DNA from: Sulfolobus sp. S-194 | Lineage (GTDB): Archaea; Thermoproteota; Thermoprotei_A; Sulfolobales; Sulfolobaceae | Reading direction: 5' to 3' | Length of the DNA stretch: 64,000 nucleotides | Assembly (NCBI RefSeq): GCF_012222305.1 | Contig: NZ_CP035730.1 | Span: 1,639,501-1,703,500 of the forward strand | In this document: positions 1-9,101 of the stretch, one piece after another | Layout: each line of letters opens with the position of its first letter | Position numbering within the stretch: the stretch's first letter is position 1 | Program-made: the position numbers and the translations under genes | The notes under the pieces: model-generated | What the model was told of the DNA's origin: nothing | What the model saw: the letters and a program-made list of their open reading frames with translations, nothing else | The model's database searches: none

Positions 1-1374
1 GCTGGGCTATTATTAGATAAGGCAGATGATTTATTAGATCAAAACATTCACCCTACAATAATTATTGAAGGATATAAGAAAGCTCTAAATAAGTCCTTAG
101 AAATTATTGATCAGTTAGCTACTAAAATTGATGTATCTAACTTAAATTCGCCTGCTACGAGGGATCAGTTAAAGAAGATAGTATATACAACAATGTCTAG
201 TAAATTCATAGCTGGCGGCGAAGAGATGGATAAAATTATGAATATGGTAATTGATGCTGTCTCAATAGTTGCTGAACCTTTACCAGAAGGAGGATATAAT
301 GTACCATTGGATCTAATAAAGATTGACAAGAAGAAAGGAGGAAGTATTGAAGATAGCATGTTAGTTCATGGTTTAGTTTTAGATAAAGAAGTAGTCCATC
401 CTGGAATGCCAAGAAGAGTTGAAAAAGCAAAAATTGCTGTATTAGATGCTGCATTAGAAGTAGAAAAACCAGAAATTTCAGCTAAAATCAGTATAACTAG
501 CCCAGAACAGATTAAAGCTTTCCTTGATGAGGAAGCAAAGTATCTAAAAGATATGGTTGATAAGTTAGCATCAATAGGTGCTAATGTTGTAATATGCCAG
601 AAGGGTATTGATGATATAGCACAGCATTTCTTAGCCAAGAAAGGGATATTGGCTGTAAGAAGAGTTAAGAGGAGCGATATAGAAAAATTAGAGAAGGCAT
701 TAGGTGCAAGAATAATAAGTAGCATTAAAGATGCTACTCCCGAAGACTTAGGATATGCTGAATTAGTTGAGGAAAGGAGAGTTGGGAACGATAAAATGGT
801 ATTCATTGAAGGAGCAAAGAATCCAAAGGCTGTAAACATATTACTGAGAGGTTCAAATGATATGGCATTAGATGAGGCTGAGAGGAGTATAAATGATGCA
901 TTGCATTCATTAAGGAATGTATTAATGAAGCCGATGATTGTTGCTGGTGGTGGTGCTGTAGAGACTGAATTAGCATTAAGATTAAGAGAATACGCAAGAT
1001 CTGTTGGTGGCAAAGAACAATTAGCAATTGAGAAGTTTGCAGAGGCATTAGAAGAAATACCAATGATATTAGCTGAAACTGCTGGTATGGAGCCAATTCA
1101 AACATTAATGGATCTAAGAGCAAAACATGCTAAAGGGTTAATTAATTCTGGAGTTGATGTTATGAATGGAAAAATCGCAGATGATATGTTAGCTCTTAAT
1201 GTGTTAGAGCCAGTAAGAGTTAAAGCTCAAGTATTAAAGAGTGCTGTAGAAGCGGCTACAGCAATATTAAAGATTGATGATCTAATAGCGGCTGCCCCAC
1301 TAAAGAGTGAGAAGAAAGGAGAGAAGAAAGAAGGAGGAGAAGAAGAGAAATCAACTCCTTCTTCATTAGAGTAA
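1..1374 (+). CDS. Thermosome (group II chaperonin) subunit, 5' end cut off
   Basis: The reading frame is open from the first base of the window and gives 457 residues, so about 100 N-terminal residues, including the first part of the ATPase domain, lie upstream. Family: group II chaperonin (TF55/CCT-like), forming double rings that fold proteins using ATP. Visible features are the apical domain ([20 protein letters not shown]) and the C-terminal equatorial ATPase block with [10 protein letters not shown], followed by a Lys/Glu-rich tail ending in SSLE. Sulfolobales carry alpha, beta and gamma paralogues; the acidic/basic tail suggests alpha or beta but I do not assign it. A T-rich stretch follows the stop. 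Confidence 0.96.
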   Translation, partial: AGLLLDKADDLLDQNIHPTIIIEGYKKALNKSLEIIDQLATKIDVSNLNSPATRDQLKKIVYTTMSSKFIAGGEEMDKIMNMVIDAVSIVAEPLPEGGYNVPLDLIKIDKKKGGSIEDSMLVHGLVLDKEVVHPGMPRRVEKAKIAVLDAALEVEKPEISAKISITSPEQIKAFLDEEAKYLKDMVDKLASIGANVVICQKGIDDIAQHFLAKKGILAVRRVKRSDIEKLEKALGARIISSIKDATPEDLGYAELVEERRVGNDKMVFIEGAKNPKAVNILLRGSNDMALDEAERSINDALHSLRNVLMKPMIVAGGGAVETELALRLREYARSVGGKEQLAIEKFAEALEEIPMILAETAGMEPIQTLMDLRAKHAKGLINSGVDVMNGKIADDMLALNVLEPVRVKAQVLKSAVEAATAILKIDDLIAAAPLKSEKKGEKKEGGEEEKSTPSSLE

Positions 1375-1383
1375 ACTAATTTT

Positions 1384-1728
1384 TTATTTATACATCATTA
1401 GTTGATTTGTTTCTTCTGAATTATATCCTTCAAGCTCATCAAGAATTTTTTTAACTGCATCTTTGATTTTTTGACTTGAATAATTATCATAAACTATATT
1501 AAGTAATTTTTTAGTTAGATCTATTCCAATTATAAAAATTAAATTTGTAAAATCTGGACTTAATAAAAAATCTGCTAATTTTTCGGGGTCTCCTCCATAG
1601 GATGAAAAACCATACTTTGATTCTGCCTTTGCTAATAATTTTTGAGCCTCATCTAAGCGTTTCATGTCTAAACTGACGGGCGTTAATACTTTACTCACAA
1701 TATGTCTTAGAAAGTCAGGTTCGCCCAA
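1384..1728 (-). CDS. Conserved hypothetical protein (114 aa)
   Basis: I do not recognise a family. The protein is mostly predicted helix, with no cysteines, no membrane segment and no enzyme motif; it carries one hydrophobic stretch in the middle (NLIFIIGIDL). It converges on the thermosome gene with a 9-bp gap. The start is a TTG at 1726-1728, and a TATA-like AGCTTTTATATG lies 30-45 bp upstream on this strand (about 1760-1772). The next gene (1853) is divergent, so each has its own promoter in the 124-bp gap. Likely a real Sulfolobales gene because the frame fills the space exactly, but function is unknown. Confidence 0.6.
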   Translation of the reverse strand: MGEPDFLRHIVSKVLTPVSLDMKRLDEAQKLLAKAESKYGFSSYGGDPEKLADFLLSPDFTNLIFIIGIDLTKKLLNIVYDNYSSQKIKDAVKKILDELEGYNSEETNQLMMYK

Positions 1729-1852
1729 TTAATTCGCCTAAGATATAATTAATATAGTAGGCATATAAAAGCTGTAATTTTAAGTTTCACATTTCATCAA
1801 CACTTATAAGTATTAAAAATTCTAAATATGATTAGGTATTGAGGGTTTAGTA

Positions 1853-2158
1853 ATGGCTTCGGCAAAGAAGAAGAAAAGAATAAGTGAAAAAGAAGAGGAG
1901 ACTTCTAATAAGATTGAGAGTAAACTCCGTGTGTTATATTCTGATAAAGAAGTAGTTGTTATGACTGCCCCTAACGAAGAAGAGTTAAAGCAAATATTAT
2001 TAGATTTACTAAGTGAGAAGCCCATGAATCTAAAGGAACTTCATTCTTATCTCTCAGGAATAGCTAGTGAGGATAAGATAAGGAAAGCATTATCTGATTT
2101 AGCAGAAAAAAATATGGTGACAATGCTAGAAGATGGAAGATATGCAAAGTTAGGCTAA
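1853..2158 (+). CDS. Small winged-helix-like protein with basic N-terminal tail
   Basis: 101 residues. The first ~20 are Lys/Glu-rich and probably unstructured. The remainder looks like a small winged-helix fold: helix 40-53, a turn, helix 57-70 (LKELHSYLSGIASEDKIRKA) and a wing with VTMLEDGRYAKLG at the C-terminus. That architecture is common in DNA- or RNA-associated small archaeal proteins, but I cannot name a family. A Shine-Dalgarno-like GAGGG precedes the ATG. It overlaps the last 9 bp of the convergent cysteine-rich gene at 2150. Confidence 0.6.
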   Translation: MASAKKKKRISEKEEETSNKIESKLRVLYSDKEVVVMTAPNEEELKQILLDLLSEKPMNLKELHSYLSGIASEDKIRKALSDLAEKNMVTMLEDGRYAKLG

Positions 2159-2530
2159 GTTTTTAAACGGGCAATTTCTCCATTGTGTTGAACACAAACT
2201 AGCTTGTGATTCAGTTAATATTCTTCTTATTATTTTGCAATATGCAACTAATCCTTTTTCAGTTTTTATTATTTGAAAATAACTACATTCACTATCTATT
2301 ACTTTCTCTAAAATATTTATTTTAGGATAGAAATTTACTTCCTCTTCGGCATTTTCATCAGATGTAAATATTTCTAACCCTTCTCTTTTTTCTTTAGCTA
2401 TAAAGAATCTACAACTTTTGTAATCTCTTAAACATCTATTAGGACTTGTTACCGTATCAGAAGGATTTTCTAACATTGGAGAAGTACAGAAGCCTCCTTT
2501 ATAAAAGGGACATATGCTATGTTTCTGCAA
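2150..2530 (-). CDS. Cysteine-rich protein, possible metal or Fe-S binding
   Basis: 126 residues with eight cysteines: near the N-terminus (SICPF, GFCTSP), mid (RCLRD, SCRFF) and C-terminal half (ECSYF, YCKII, LCSTQ, NCPF). The spacing is not a classical zinc ribbon; paired CPF motifs at both ends suggest two metal or iron-sulfur sites. It overlaps the upstream small gene (2517-2714) by 14 bp, so the two are co-transcribed, probably starting just upstream of 2714. No enzymatic motif is recognised. The family is unknown to me; the metal-binding role is inferred from cysteine number only. Confidence 0.6.
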   Translation of the reverse strand: MQKHSICPFYKGGFCTSPMLENPSDTVTSPNRCLRDYKSCRFFIAKEKREGLEIFTSDENAEEEVNFYPKINILEKVIDSECSYFQIIKTEKGLVAYCKIIRRILTESQASLCSTQWRNCPFKNLA

Positions 2531-2714
2531 TTTCTCTCACTATTATGTGAACACCTAATAAATCGTCATCTCCCGTTTCTGTCGGTAACGTAATTTTATT
2601 TATAATAATTTCATCAACTCCATTTATCTTCTCTATAATTTCGGATACTCTATTTTCATCTACCTTTCTCTCTCCTCTTAAATCTTCTACTATTAATACC
2701 TCAGCTCTTTTCAT
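2517..2714 (-). CDS. Small conserved protein (65 aa)
   Basis: A compact 65-residue alpha/beta protein (MKRAEVLIVEDLRGERKVDE at the start) with two beta-strands, a helix and a C-terminal strand (GVHIIVREIAE). No cysteines or membrane segment. First gene of a two-gene unit with the cysteine-rich protein at 2150, which it overlaps by 14 bp. It is divergent from argS, with 54 bp between them holding both promoters. Function unknown; translational coupling suggests a shared role with the cysteine-rich partner. Confidence 0.55.
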   Translation of the reverse strand: MKRAEVLIVEDLRGERKVDENRVSEIIEKINGVDEIIINKITLPTETGDDDLLGVHIIVREIAET

Positions 2715-2740
2715 AGTTTATGACTTAAGAGAGGAAAAAG

Positions 2741-2748
2741 ATATAAAG
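2741..2748 (+). promoter_or_regulatory. TATA box of argS
   Basis: ATATAAAG centred ~25 bp upstream of the GTG at 2769. This places transcription start at, or within a few bases of, the start codon, the normal leaderless arrangement of Sulfolobales genes. Confidence 0.6.
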
Positions 2749-2768
2749 ATAGTGGCTTATGCTCTGTT

Positions 2769-4640
2769 GTGAATCCTATAAAAGAAGTGAAGCTTGAATT
2801 TGCTAAAATTTTATCACAAAGGCTAAACATTGATCAAAATAAGATATATGAGAATTTTGAGTATCCTCCAAAAGAGCAAATGGGAGACGTTTCACTACCA
2901 TTACCAACAGTTACTAAGAATAAAGAATTGCTTAATATCTCTGATTTTCCCTCTAGTGGAAAACTTATAAGAGAGATTAAAAAATCTGGCATATACATTA
3001 ATGGTGTCATAAACGAATCTGAGCTCTTTAAACTTATTTTTACTAATTTTACCGAGGATTATGGCATTGAAAAAATACAAAAACCCCAAAGGATAGTGGT
3101 AGAGCATACCAGTGCCAATCCTATTCATCCCTTACATGTGGGTCATTTGAGAAATGCAATATTAGGTGATGCAATAGCTAGAATGCTAAAAGCTAGAGGG
3201 CATGAAGTTAATATAAGGTTTTATGTTAATGATGCTGGGCGACAAGTTGCAATCCTTGCTTTAGGCTATCTTTTATTAGGGGAACCGAATCCTCCTAGAG
3301 ATGAGAAAATAGATCAATGGATAGGTGCTATTTATGCTATAACTAATATTTTAATTGAGATAAATCAATTAAAGAAAGAACTTTCTAGTTCTAATGAAGA
3401 AGAGTATAGACAAAAAATATCTAAGTTAGACGAATTAGTTTCGCTAGCAGGTAAGCATAGAGAAAAATATCCAGAAATATTTGATAAACTTGCTGATGAG
3501 ATAAGTAAGATAGAAAACATAGAAGAAAAAATACAAAACATAATAAAAAATTATGAGAGGCATAGTGATGAGAAAATTGTGAATGTAATTAGAAAACTAG
3601 TAAATTGGACATTAGAAGGTTTTAAAGGTAGTTTAAAGATATTAGATATTCATTTTGATAATTTTGATTATGAAAGTGATCTATTATGGAGTAAGAGAGT
3701 AGATGAGATTGTAAAATTAGCTCTTTCCTCAAAAAATATAAAGGAGCATAAAGGTACTATAGCCCTCTCACTTGATTTAGATCCAGAGACGAGGAAAAGG
3801 CTTAATATTCCGTTAGGGTTAGAGCTCCCTCCCCTTGTTTTAGTTAGGTCTGATGGAACAACTCTTTATACTACAAGAGATATAGCTTATTCTTTGTATA
3901 AATTTGAAGTTTTTTCTGCAAATAAAGTAATAAATGTTATAGCTGAACAGCAATCAGTTCCGCAAATGCAATTAAGAGCTTCATTATACCTTTTAGGTTT
4001 CAAAGATATAGCAGAGAATCTTATACACTATTCGTATGGTATGGTGAATTTACAAGGAATGAGAATGAGTGGTAGACTGGGTAGATATGTTTCTTTAGAT
4101 GAAATAATAAATGAGGTAAAAGAAGTTGCTGAAAGTAAAATAAAAGAAAAAAGGGGGGACTTAAATAATCTGCCCGATATTGTTAATTCGGCTATTAGAT
4201 ATGCTATTCTGTCAGTATCAGCAAATAAGCCTGTTTCTTTCAACATAAAGAATATAGTTGATTTTGATCAAAATAGTGGACCTTATTTACAATATACTTA
4301 TGCTAGAGCGTACAACATACTGGTAAAAAATGAAGAAAAAATAGATATTAATAAGGTAGATTTTAGTGATATAGTAGATGATAAGAGACGTCTTTTACTA
4401 TCAATTGCAAAATTCCCAGAAATAGCTACTAAAGCTGTTGATGAATTAAGACCAGAAGATTTGTTAGGGTTTATGAAGAGTATGGCAGATATATTTAACA
4501 GATGGTATAATTTCGAAAGAGTTTTACAAGAACCAAACGAAGGAAAAAGAATGTTAAGACTGTTTATAGTTAAAGGTATTGAAAGAGTTCTTTATAATGG
4601 CCTAAATATTGTTGGAATAAAACCGCTAAAGAGAATGTAA
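2769..4640 (+). CDS. argS: Arginyl-tRNA synthetase
   Basis: Class I aminoacyl-tRNA synthetase that charges tRNA-Arg with arginine. 623 residues. An N-terminal additional domain (~1-100) binds the tRNA D-loop. The HIGH-type signature is seen as SANPIHPLHVGH near residue 115-125. The KMSK-equivalent is MRMSGRLGRY near residue 430, and the DALR anticodon-binding domain occupies ~490-623. GTG start chosen because the TATA box sits 25 bp before it and the conserved N-terminus begins there. The gene ends 6 bp from the 3' end of an oppositely oriented tRNA-Arg gene, its own substrate. Confidence 0.97.
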   Translation: MNPIKEVKLEFAKILSQRLNIDQNKIYENFEYPPKEQMGDVSLPLPTVTKNKELLNISDFPSSGKLIREIKKSGIYINGVINESELFKLIFTNFTEDYGIEKIQKPQRIVVEHTSANPIHPLHVGHLRNAILGDAIARMLKARGHEVNIRFYVNDAGRQVAILALGYLLLGEPNPPRDEKIDQWIGAIYAITNILIEINQLKKELSSSNEEEYRQKISKLDELVSLAGKHREKYPEIFDKLADEISKIENIEEKIQNIIKNYERHSDEKIVNVIRKLVNWTLEGFKGSLKILDIHFDNFDYESDLLWSKRVDEIVKLALSSKNIKEHKGTIALSLDLDPETRKRLNIPLGLELPPLVLVRSDGTTLYTTRDIAYSLYKFEVFSANKVINVIAEQQSVPQMQLRASLYLLGFKDIAENLIHYSYGMVNLQGMRMSGRLGRYVSLDEIINEVKEVAESKIKEKRGDLNNLPDIVNSAIRYAILSVSANKPVSFNIKNIVDFDQNSGPYLQYTYARAYNILVKNEEKIDINKVDFSDIVDDKRRLLLSIAKFPEIATKAVDELRPEDLLGFMKSMADIFNRWYNFERVLQEPNEGKRMLRLFIVKGIERVLYNGLNIVGIKPLKRM

Positions 4641-4642
4641 AG

Positions 4643-4734
<92 letters not shown>

Positions 4735-5064
4735 ATGTATATTCTATTTTACATTCTTAAATCAGTTTTTATCTAACCTTAGATGCTATATATCCATAAA
4801 TATTTTTAGGTCTTGGTTAACATGTGTTTAAGGAAATCATGCATTCAATAATGTTTATTCGTTACTTTAGAATACATAATAAGATCTAATTGATTTAATA
4901 AAATAGAAACTTTATGATTTGTATCATAGTGCTCTAAAATTAATAAACTATAAAATTCGACTAAAAACTAAAGGTATTAATATATTAATTCTCTTTGAGG
5001 TAATACTTTTCGTTATTGGCGAACGGTATATATACCTGGGAAGATAATATTTAATGATTAGAAA
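4735..5064. other. 330-bp intergenic region before nrdJ
   Basis: No open frame of gene quality. It holds the upstream region of the tRNA-Arg gene at its left end and the nrdJ promoter at its right end. An AT-only 14-bp palindrome (ATTAATATATTAAT, 4976-4989) lies ~40 bp upstream of the nrdJ TATA box; base composition makes it weak evidence of an operator. Confidence 0.6.
5025..5036 (+). promoter_or_regulatory. TATA box of nrdJ
   Basis: GGTATATATACC, a strong archaeal TATA element, itself palindromic. Start of transcription is expected near 5055-5060, giving a leader of only a few bases before the ATG at 5065. Confidence 0.6.
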
Positions 5065-7560
5065 ATGCAAAAAGCTGACATTACCATCCTCTCACTCTCA
5101 AAGCTTAAGGTTCTCAAAAGAAGTGGTAAGGTTGAAGAGTTCAAATCGGATAAGATATTTTCAAAGTTAGGAATTATACCAGAAGATGTGATGGACGGAA
5201 TACTTAATGATATCAGTCAAAATGCTAAGGATAATGCTATAGATACAAGAACTATAGCAGATATTGTCGAAAGGAACTTGATTGAGCACTCTTTAGATCA
5301 TCCAGAATTAATGGATCTTGCAAAGAAGTATGTTTTAGCTAGGATTTATAATCATGTATTTGGTAAGGGCAATTGGAAAAGTTTTGATGAAAGAGATTTG
5401 TTGCTAACATATAACGCGTTAAAAGTATTAGAAGCAAGGTATTTGTTAAAAGATCCAGACACTTTGCGTTATGTTGAAACACCACAGATGATGTTTATGA
5501 GAGTAGCAAAACATTTGGCTAATGTAGAAAGTCAGTATGGTAGATCTGAGAGTGAGGTTAAACAATTAGAGGAGAAATTTTATAAAATAATGTCTGAGTT
5601 AAAGTTCTTACCAAATACGCCTACATTAATGAATAGCGGTACAAGATTGGGAATTTTGTCTGCATGCTTTGTAATCCCAGTTAGGGATTCAATGATTACT
5701 CCAAATGGTGAAGGTATTTATGATGCATTAAGAGCTATGGCTGTTGTTCACCAACAAGGTGGAGGGACTGGTTTCGATTTCTCAGAATTAAGACCTAAGG
5801 GAGACGTAGTAGCTTCAACTGCGGGTGTGGCGTCTGGTCCGGTTTCATTTATGAAAGTATTTGATGCCTCTACTGATGTTATAAAGCAAGGTGGAAAGAG
5901 AAGAGGAGCTAACATGGGAGTGATGCACGCATGGCACGCTGATATAGAGGAGTTTATTAAAGCAAAAACTGGTCAATTAAAAGATGCGCAATTACAGAAT
6001 TTCAATATTTCTGTAGGTGCTTATGACTACTTTATGCAAGCTGTAGAGAGAGGCGATGTTGTACCATTAATTAACCCTAGGAAAACTAAGATTGCTGATT
6101 GGGATTATTACATGTCTAGGGCTAGGGGTTATATGAGTGAGGAGTGGATTCAAGAGGTTATATTGTCAGAATTAGAAGAGAAGGGCGGTACGATTGATCT
6201 TGCTGAAAGTAAGATAATAACTATTGATGAGGCTTTAGTAATTGCTGAGAAGGAAAATGCTATAACACAATGGGTTAATTCTAGGAATTTGTTCGAGGAG
6301 ATTGTAAAAGGTGCTTGGGATTCTGGTGATCCAGGATTACTATTTATAGATACAATTAATAGGAGACATCCTGTTTGGTATTTAGGTAAGATTAATGCTA
6401 CAAATCCATGTGGTGAAGAGCCACTATTACCTTGGGAGAGTTGTAATTTAGGCTCTATAAATCTAGAGAAATTTGTTGTGGATGGTAAGATTGATTGGGA
6501 TGGTTTGGCTGAAACTATTCGTTATGCTGTTAGACTTTTAGATAATGTAATAGATGCTAATCGTTATCCGTTAAAGCAAATTGAAGATGCAACCAAGAGA
6601 ACTAGGAAAGTAGGTTTAGGTGTTATGGGACTAGCTAGAATGTTAATCAAACTAGGTATACCTTATGACTCTGTTGATGCTGTGTACTTATCTTATCAAC
6701 TAGCCAAGTTCATCTATTATCATGCTTTTAAGGAGTCAATTGAGATTGCTAAAGAAAAGGGTTCATTCCCAGCTTATGATCCAAAATTGTATAAAGACAT
6801 ATGGGAGAGTGCAAAGGACTTTTACGAAATACTTGAAATTATGGGTATTAAGGAGAAGCCTAGTGACTATGTCAAGAAGCTAACCTCAATTGTTGATAGG
6901 TTAGATTTTGATAAACTTAAGGAGGATAGGATAAAGTATGGATTAAGGAATGCTACTGTAGTCTCAGTAGCACCTACTGGTACTATTTCAATTATTGCTG
7001 GTACTTCATCATCAATAGAGCCACTGTTTGCGTTAGCATTCATAAGAAATGTCGCTGTAGGAAAGTTTATGGAAATTGACCCATTATTTCTAGATTATCT
7101 GAGGAAATATGAGCTAGATAATCCTGATGTTGTCAAAAAAATTGCTGAGACTGGCATGATTGGTAATAATCCATTTATGCCAAAAAGTATGAGGAAAGTA
7201 TTTAGAACTGCACATGAGGTATCACCAGAGTATCATTTACTTCATCAAGCTGCTTGGCAACAGTGGAACGATTCAGGTACTTCAAAGACGATAAACTTAA
7301 GGAGTGAGGAACCACCAGAAACTGTAGAAAAGGTGTATATGCTAGCATGGAAGCTTGGAATTAAGGGTGTTACTGTATATAGAGATAAATCAAAGAGTCA
7401 ACAAGTAATTTACTTTGGAATAAAGAAAGAAAGAGAAGAAGTGAAGAAAGAGGAGGAGAAGAAGATACAACAATTACTACCATCTTCATTAAGAATTCAG
7501 AAAAAGTTTGTTGAAGTAAGCGAGACATATGCTGGTGGATGTAAAACGTGTGAATTGTAA
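5065..7560 (+). CDS. nrdJ: Adenosylcobalamin-dependent (class II) ribonucleotide reductase
   Basis: Makes deoxyribonucleotides from ribonucleotides using a B12-generated thiyl radical. 831 residues. ATP-cone at ~15-100 ([19 protein letters not shown]), then the ten-stranded barrel. The first redox cysteine is in LSACFVIP (~201) and the radical Cys with its Glu partner in [19 protein letters not shown] (~447). The C-terminal shuttle pair is CKTC, three residues from the end. No small R2 subunit gene is next to it, as expected for class II. It is a single gene with its own promoter and a T-rich terminator; the downstream HTH protein may be separate. Confidence 0.96.
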   Translation: MQKADITILSLSKLKVLKRSGKVEEFKSDKIFSKLGIIPEDVMDGILNDISQNAKDNAIDTRTIADIVERNLIEHSLDHPELMDLAKKYVLARIYNHVFGKGNWKSFDERDLLLTYNALKVLEARYLLKDPDTLRYVETPQMMFMRVAKHLANVESQYGRSESEVKQLEEKFYKIMSELKFLPNTPTLMNSGTRLGILSACFVIPVRDSMITPNGEGIYDALRAMAVVHQQGGGTGFDFSELRPKGDVVASTAGVASGPVSFMKVFDASTDVIKQGGKRRGANMGVMHAWHADIEEFIKAKTGQLKDAQLQNFNISVGAYDYFMQAVERGDVVPLINPRKTKIADWDYYMSRARGYMSEEWIQEVILSELEEKGGTIDLAESKIITIDEALVIAEKENAITQWVNSRNLFEEIVKGAWDSGDPGLLFIDTINRRHPVWYLGKINATNPCGEEPLLPWESCNLGSINLEKFVVDGKIDWDGLAETIRYAVRLLDNVIDANRYPLKQIEDATKRTRKVGLGVMGLARMLIKLGIPYDSVDAVYLSYQLAKFIYYHAFKESIEIAKEKGSFPAYDPKLYKDIWESAKDFYEILEIMGIKEKPSDYVKKLTSIVDRLDFDKLKEDRIKYGLRNATVVSVAPTGTISIIAGTSSSIEPLFALAFIRNVAVGKFMEIDPLFLDYLRKYELDNPDVVKKIAETGMIGNNPFMPKSMRKVFRTAHEVSPEYHLLHQAAWQQWNDSGTSKTINLRSEEPPETVEKVYMLAWKLGIKGVTVYRDKSKSQQVIYFGIKKEREEVKKEEEKKIQQLLPSSLRIQKKFVEVSETYAGGCKTCEL

Positions 7561-7562
7561 AA

Positions 7563-7580
7563 ATTTTTATTTTTATTTTT
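7563..7580 (+). terminator. T-rich terminator of nrdJ
   Basis: ATTTTTATTTTTATTTTT immediately after the nrdJ stop: three T5 runs, the usual archaeal intrinsic terminator without a hairpin. Confidence 0.55.
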
Positions 7581-7607
7581 CGATATTCCTATTGTAGTGT
7601 GTTTATT

Positions 7608-8000
7608 ATGCAGTTAATCCTTCCTTGTGAGTATTCAGTCAAAGAGATTTTGCCAGCTATTAGGGCGCTAATAGCTGAAAAACTTGTTGAAGAAAAAAAT
7701 CTTTCTATATATAAGACTGCTGATTTAATGGGTTTAACTCCTGCTGCTGTAGAGAATTATTTAAAGAAGAGGAGAGGTACTGCTGTTAAAGAGATTTTAA
7801 GAAGAGATAAAGAATTTATGGAATTCCTAGAGAATTTTAGTGATAAAGTAGTTAAGGAAAAGAATATAAATTCTATATCTTCTTATTATTGTATTTTATG
7901 TGCTGAAGGTAAGAAAGTGTTAAATAAAAATGGTTACAAGTTGTCACATTGCATCGTTGAAAGTGCTTTAGGAGCTTATAATTTTTCTCTTAAGGAATGA
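7608..8000 (+). CDS. Helix-turn-helix transcriptional regulator (COG2522-like)
   Basis: 130 residues from the ATG at 7608; a GTG nine bases upstream is possible but MQLILPCEYS is the expected family start. The N-terminal half carries a helix-turn-helix (LSIYKTADLMGLTPAAVENY, ~37-56) of the archaeal family in which the HTH is followed by a short C-terminal part with cysteines. Those are present (CILCAEGK ~103-106 and a further Cys ~120) and could sense metal or redox state. The gene lies ~40 bp downstream of nrdJ, so regulation of nucleotide reduction is a guess from position only. The last 33 bp overlap the convergent gene at 7968. Confidence 0.75.
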   Translation: MQLILPCEYSVKEILPAIRALIAEKLVEEKNLSIYKTADLMGLTPAAVENYLKKRRGTAVKEILRRDKEFMEFLENFSDKVVKEKNINSISSYYCILCAEGKKVLNKNGYKLSHCIVESALGAYNFSLKE

Positions 8001-9023
8001 TTCTAGAAGTTTTCTTATTTTTAATCTAATATATACAATACCTAATTTTCTTAAAGGTATTTTTATTCTATCAAATTCTGGATTTAATTTCTCTATTTCT
8101 TCTCCTTGTGGTGACAATAAAACAGATTCTTCAATACGTGCTGCTAATACTAAATTTGCTATAATAGGTGTTTCATTTAAATTTATTAAACCTAATGTCA
8201 ATGTGTGATTTTCATATTTTATAAAAAATGGTAAAATTCCTGAGGGATACAATTTATATAATGAAATAGGGAATGATAGCTTACAATTTACTCTTTGTAC
8301 CTTATTTTTTAAGTTCCATACAATTTCATAAGGCTTAGTTTCTTTCCAAGAAATCGACTTTGTTAATGCTATTCTTCCATTAGATTCTACTTTAATATAT
8401 CCGTTATTATTTTCAAGATATAATTTATTCTCTCCTACAACTGTATAAGTTTCTTTTAGTGAGATACCAAAAAACTCCGATTTTCCTATTATTTTCTTAG
8501 ATTGAGAAATAATAAAGGGATTAAGATATGTATATAGTGGGTTAACGTACCCTAATTCTAAGCTTAAGTTGTTATCATAAAAGGTTAATTTGTGATTTCT
8601 TTCCCTTAATTTTTCATTTATTTCTCCGCTTTCCATTATAATGTTCTTATTTTCTATTATATCTTCTCTATACCAGAAAGAAGGATTAAAGTAACTTTCT
8701 CCTTCTTTGCAAGGGAGCAAATCGTATATCATATTTTCTAATGATTTAATGCTACTAAGCCTCAAATCCCATCCTATTTGTGATTCATAAATAGGTGATA
8801 AGTAATAGTATTCTTTGTCTCTTTTACTACCTCTAGTTTGAATTTCTGTTCCATCTGGTCCAACTATTATGGAGTTGTACTTCCATTCAATTTCTTCGGG
8901 ATTAAGTAAAGATATAAGTTGTGGTGCTTGTTCAATAGAAAAAATATCATCTGAAATACTAATTTTTCTGACTTTTTGAACAGGAAAATCAGAGGCTACC
9001 TTTATTATATCATCTAGCTTCAT
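7968..9023 (-). CDS. Conserved hypothetical protein (351 aa), beta-rich
   Basis: I do not recognise the family. The sequence alternates short polar and hydrophobic strands. The last ~100 residues (GLINLNETPIIANLVLAARI, then a closing strand pair) resemble the beta-sandwich tail found in some glycoside hydrolases; this is a weak likeness, not an assignment. No signal peptide or membrane helix. The ATG at 9021-9023 has a TATA box (ATTTAAAT) 20-25 bp upstream, indicating a leaderless transcript. It runs convergently into the HTH gene (33-bp overlap). Confidence 0.6.
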   Translation of the reverse strand: MKLDDIIKVASDFPVQKVRKISISDDIFSIEQAPQLISLLNPEEIEWKYNSIIVGPDGTEIQTRGSKRDKEYYYLSPIYESQIGWDLRLSSIKSLENMIYDLLPCKEGESYFNPSFWYREDIIENKNIIMESGEINEKLRERNHKLTFYDNNLSLELGYVNPLYTYLNPFIISQSKKIIGKSEFFGISLKETYTVVGENKLYLENNNGYIKVESNGRIALTKSISWKETKPYEIVWNLKNKVQRVNCKLSFPISLYKLYPSGILPFFIKYENHTLTLGLINLNETPIIANLVLAARIEESVLLSPQGEEIEKLNPEFDRIKIPLRKLGIVYIRLKIRKLLESFLKRKIISS

Positions 9024-9041
9024 AAGTGGTCAAGCTCATCA

Positions 9042-9047
9042 TTTAAA
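9042..9047 (-). promoter_or_regulatory. TATA box of the 351-aa hypothetical gene
   Basis: TTTAAA on the minus strand, ~22 bp before the ATG at 9023. Confidence 0.5.
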
Positions 9048-9101
9048 TCCGACAAATGCCTTGTCTTCATCATTTCTGTCTCGGGGGTAATTCTTCATCG
9101 C
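9048..9101 (-). ncRNA. Possible C/D-box guide RNA overlapping the gatE stop codon
   Basis: Minus strand: C-like GCGATGA (contains the gatE TGA stop), 12-nt spacer, D'-like GAGA, 5 nt, perfect C' ATGATGA, 15-nt spacer, D-like CGGA. The C' box and first spacer fit archaeal C/D RNAs; D' and D are imperfect and the second spacer is long. Offered as a candidate because similar arrangements occur at 34912 and 43690. Confidence 0.3.

Noticed and set aside
4976-4989. ATTAATATATTAAT palindrome upstream of nrdJ
   Set aside because: Made only of A and T in an AT-rich gap; such palindromes are expected by chance, so it is not listed as an operator.
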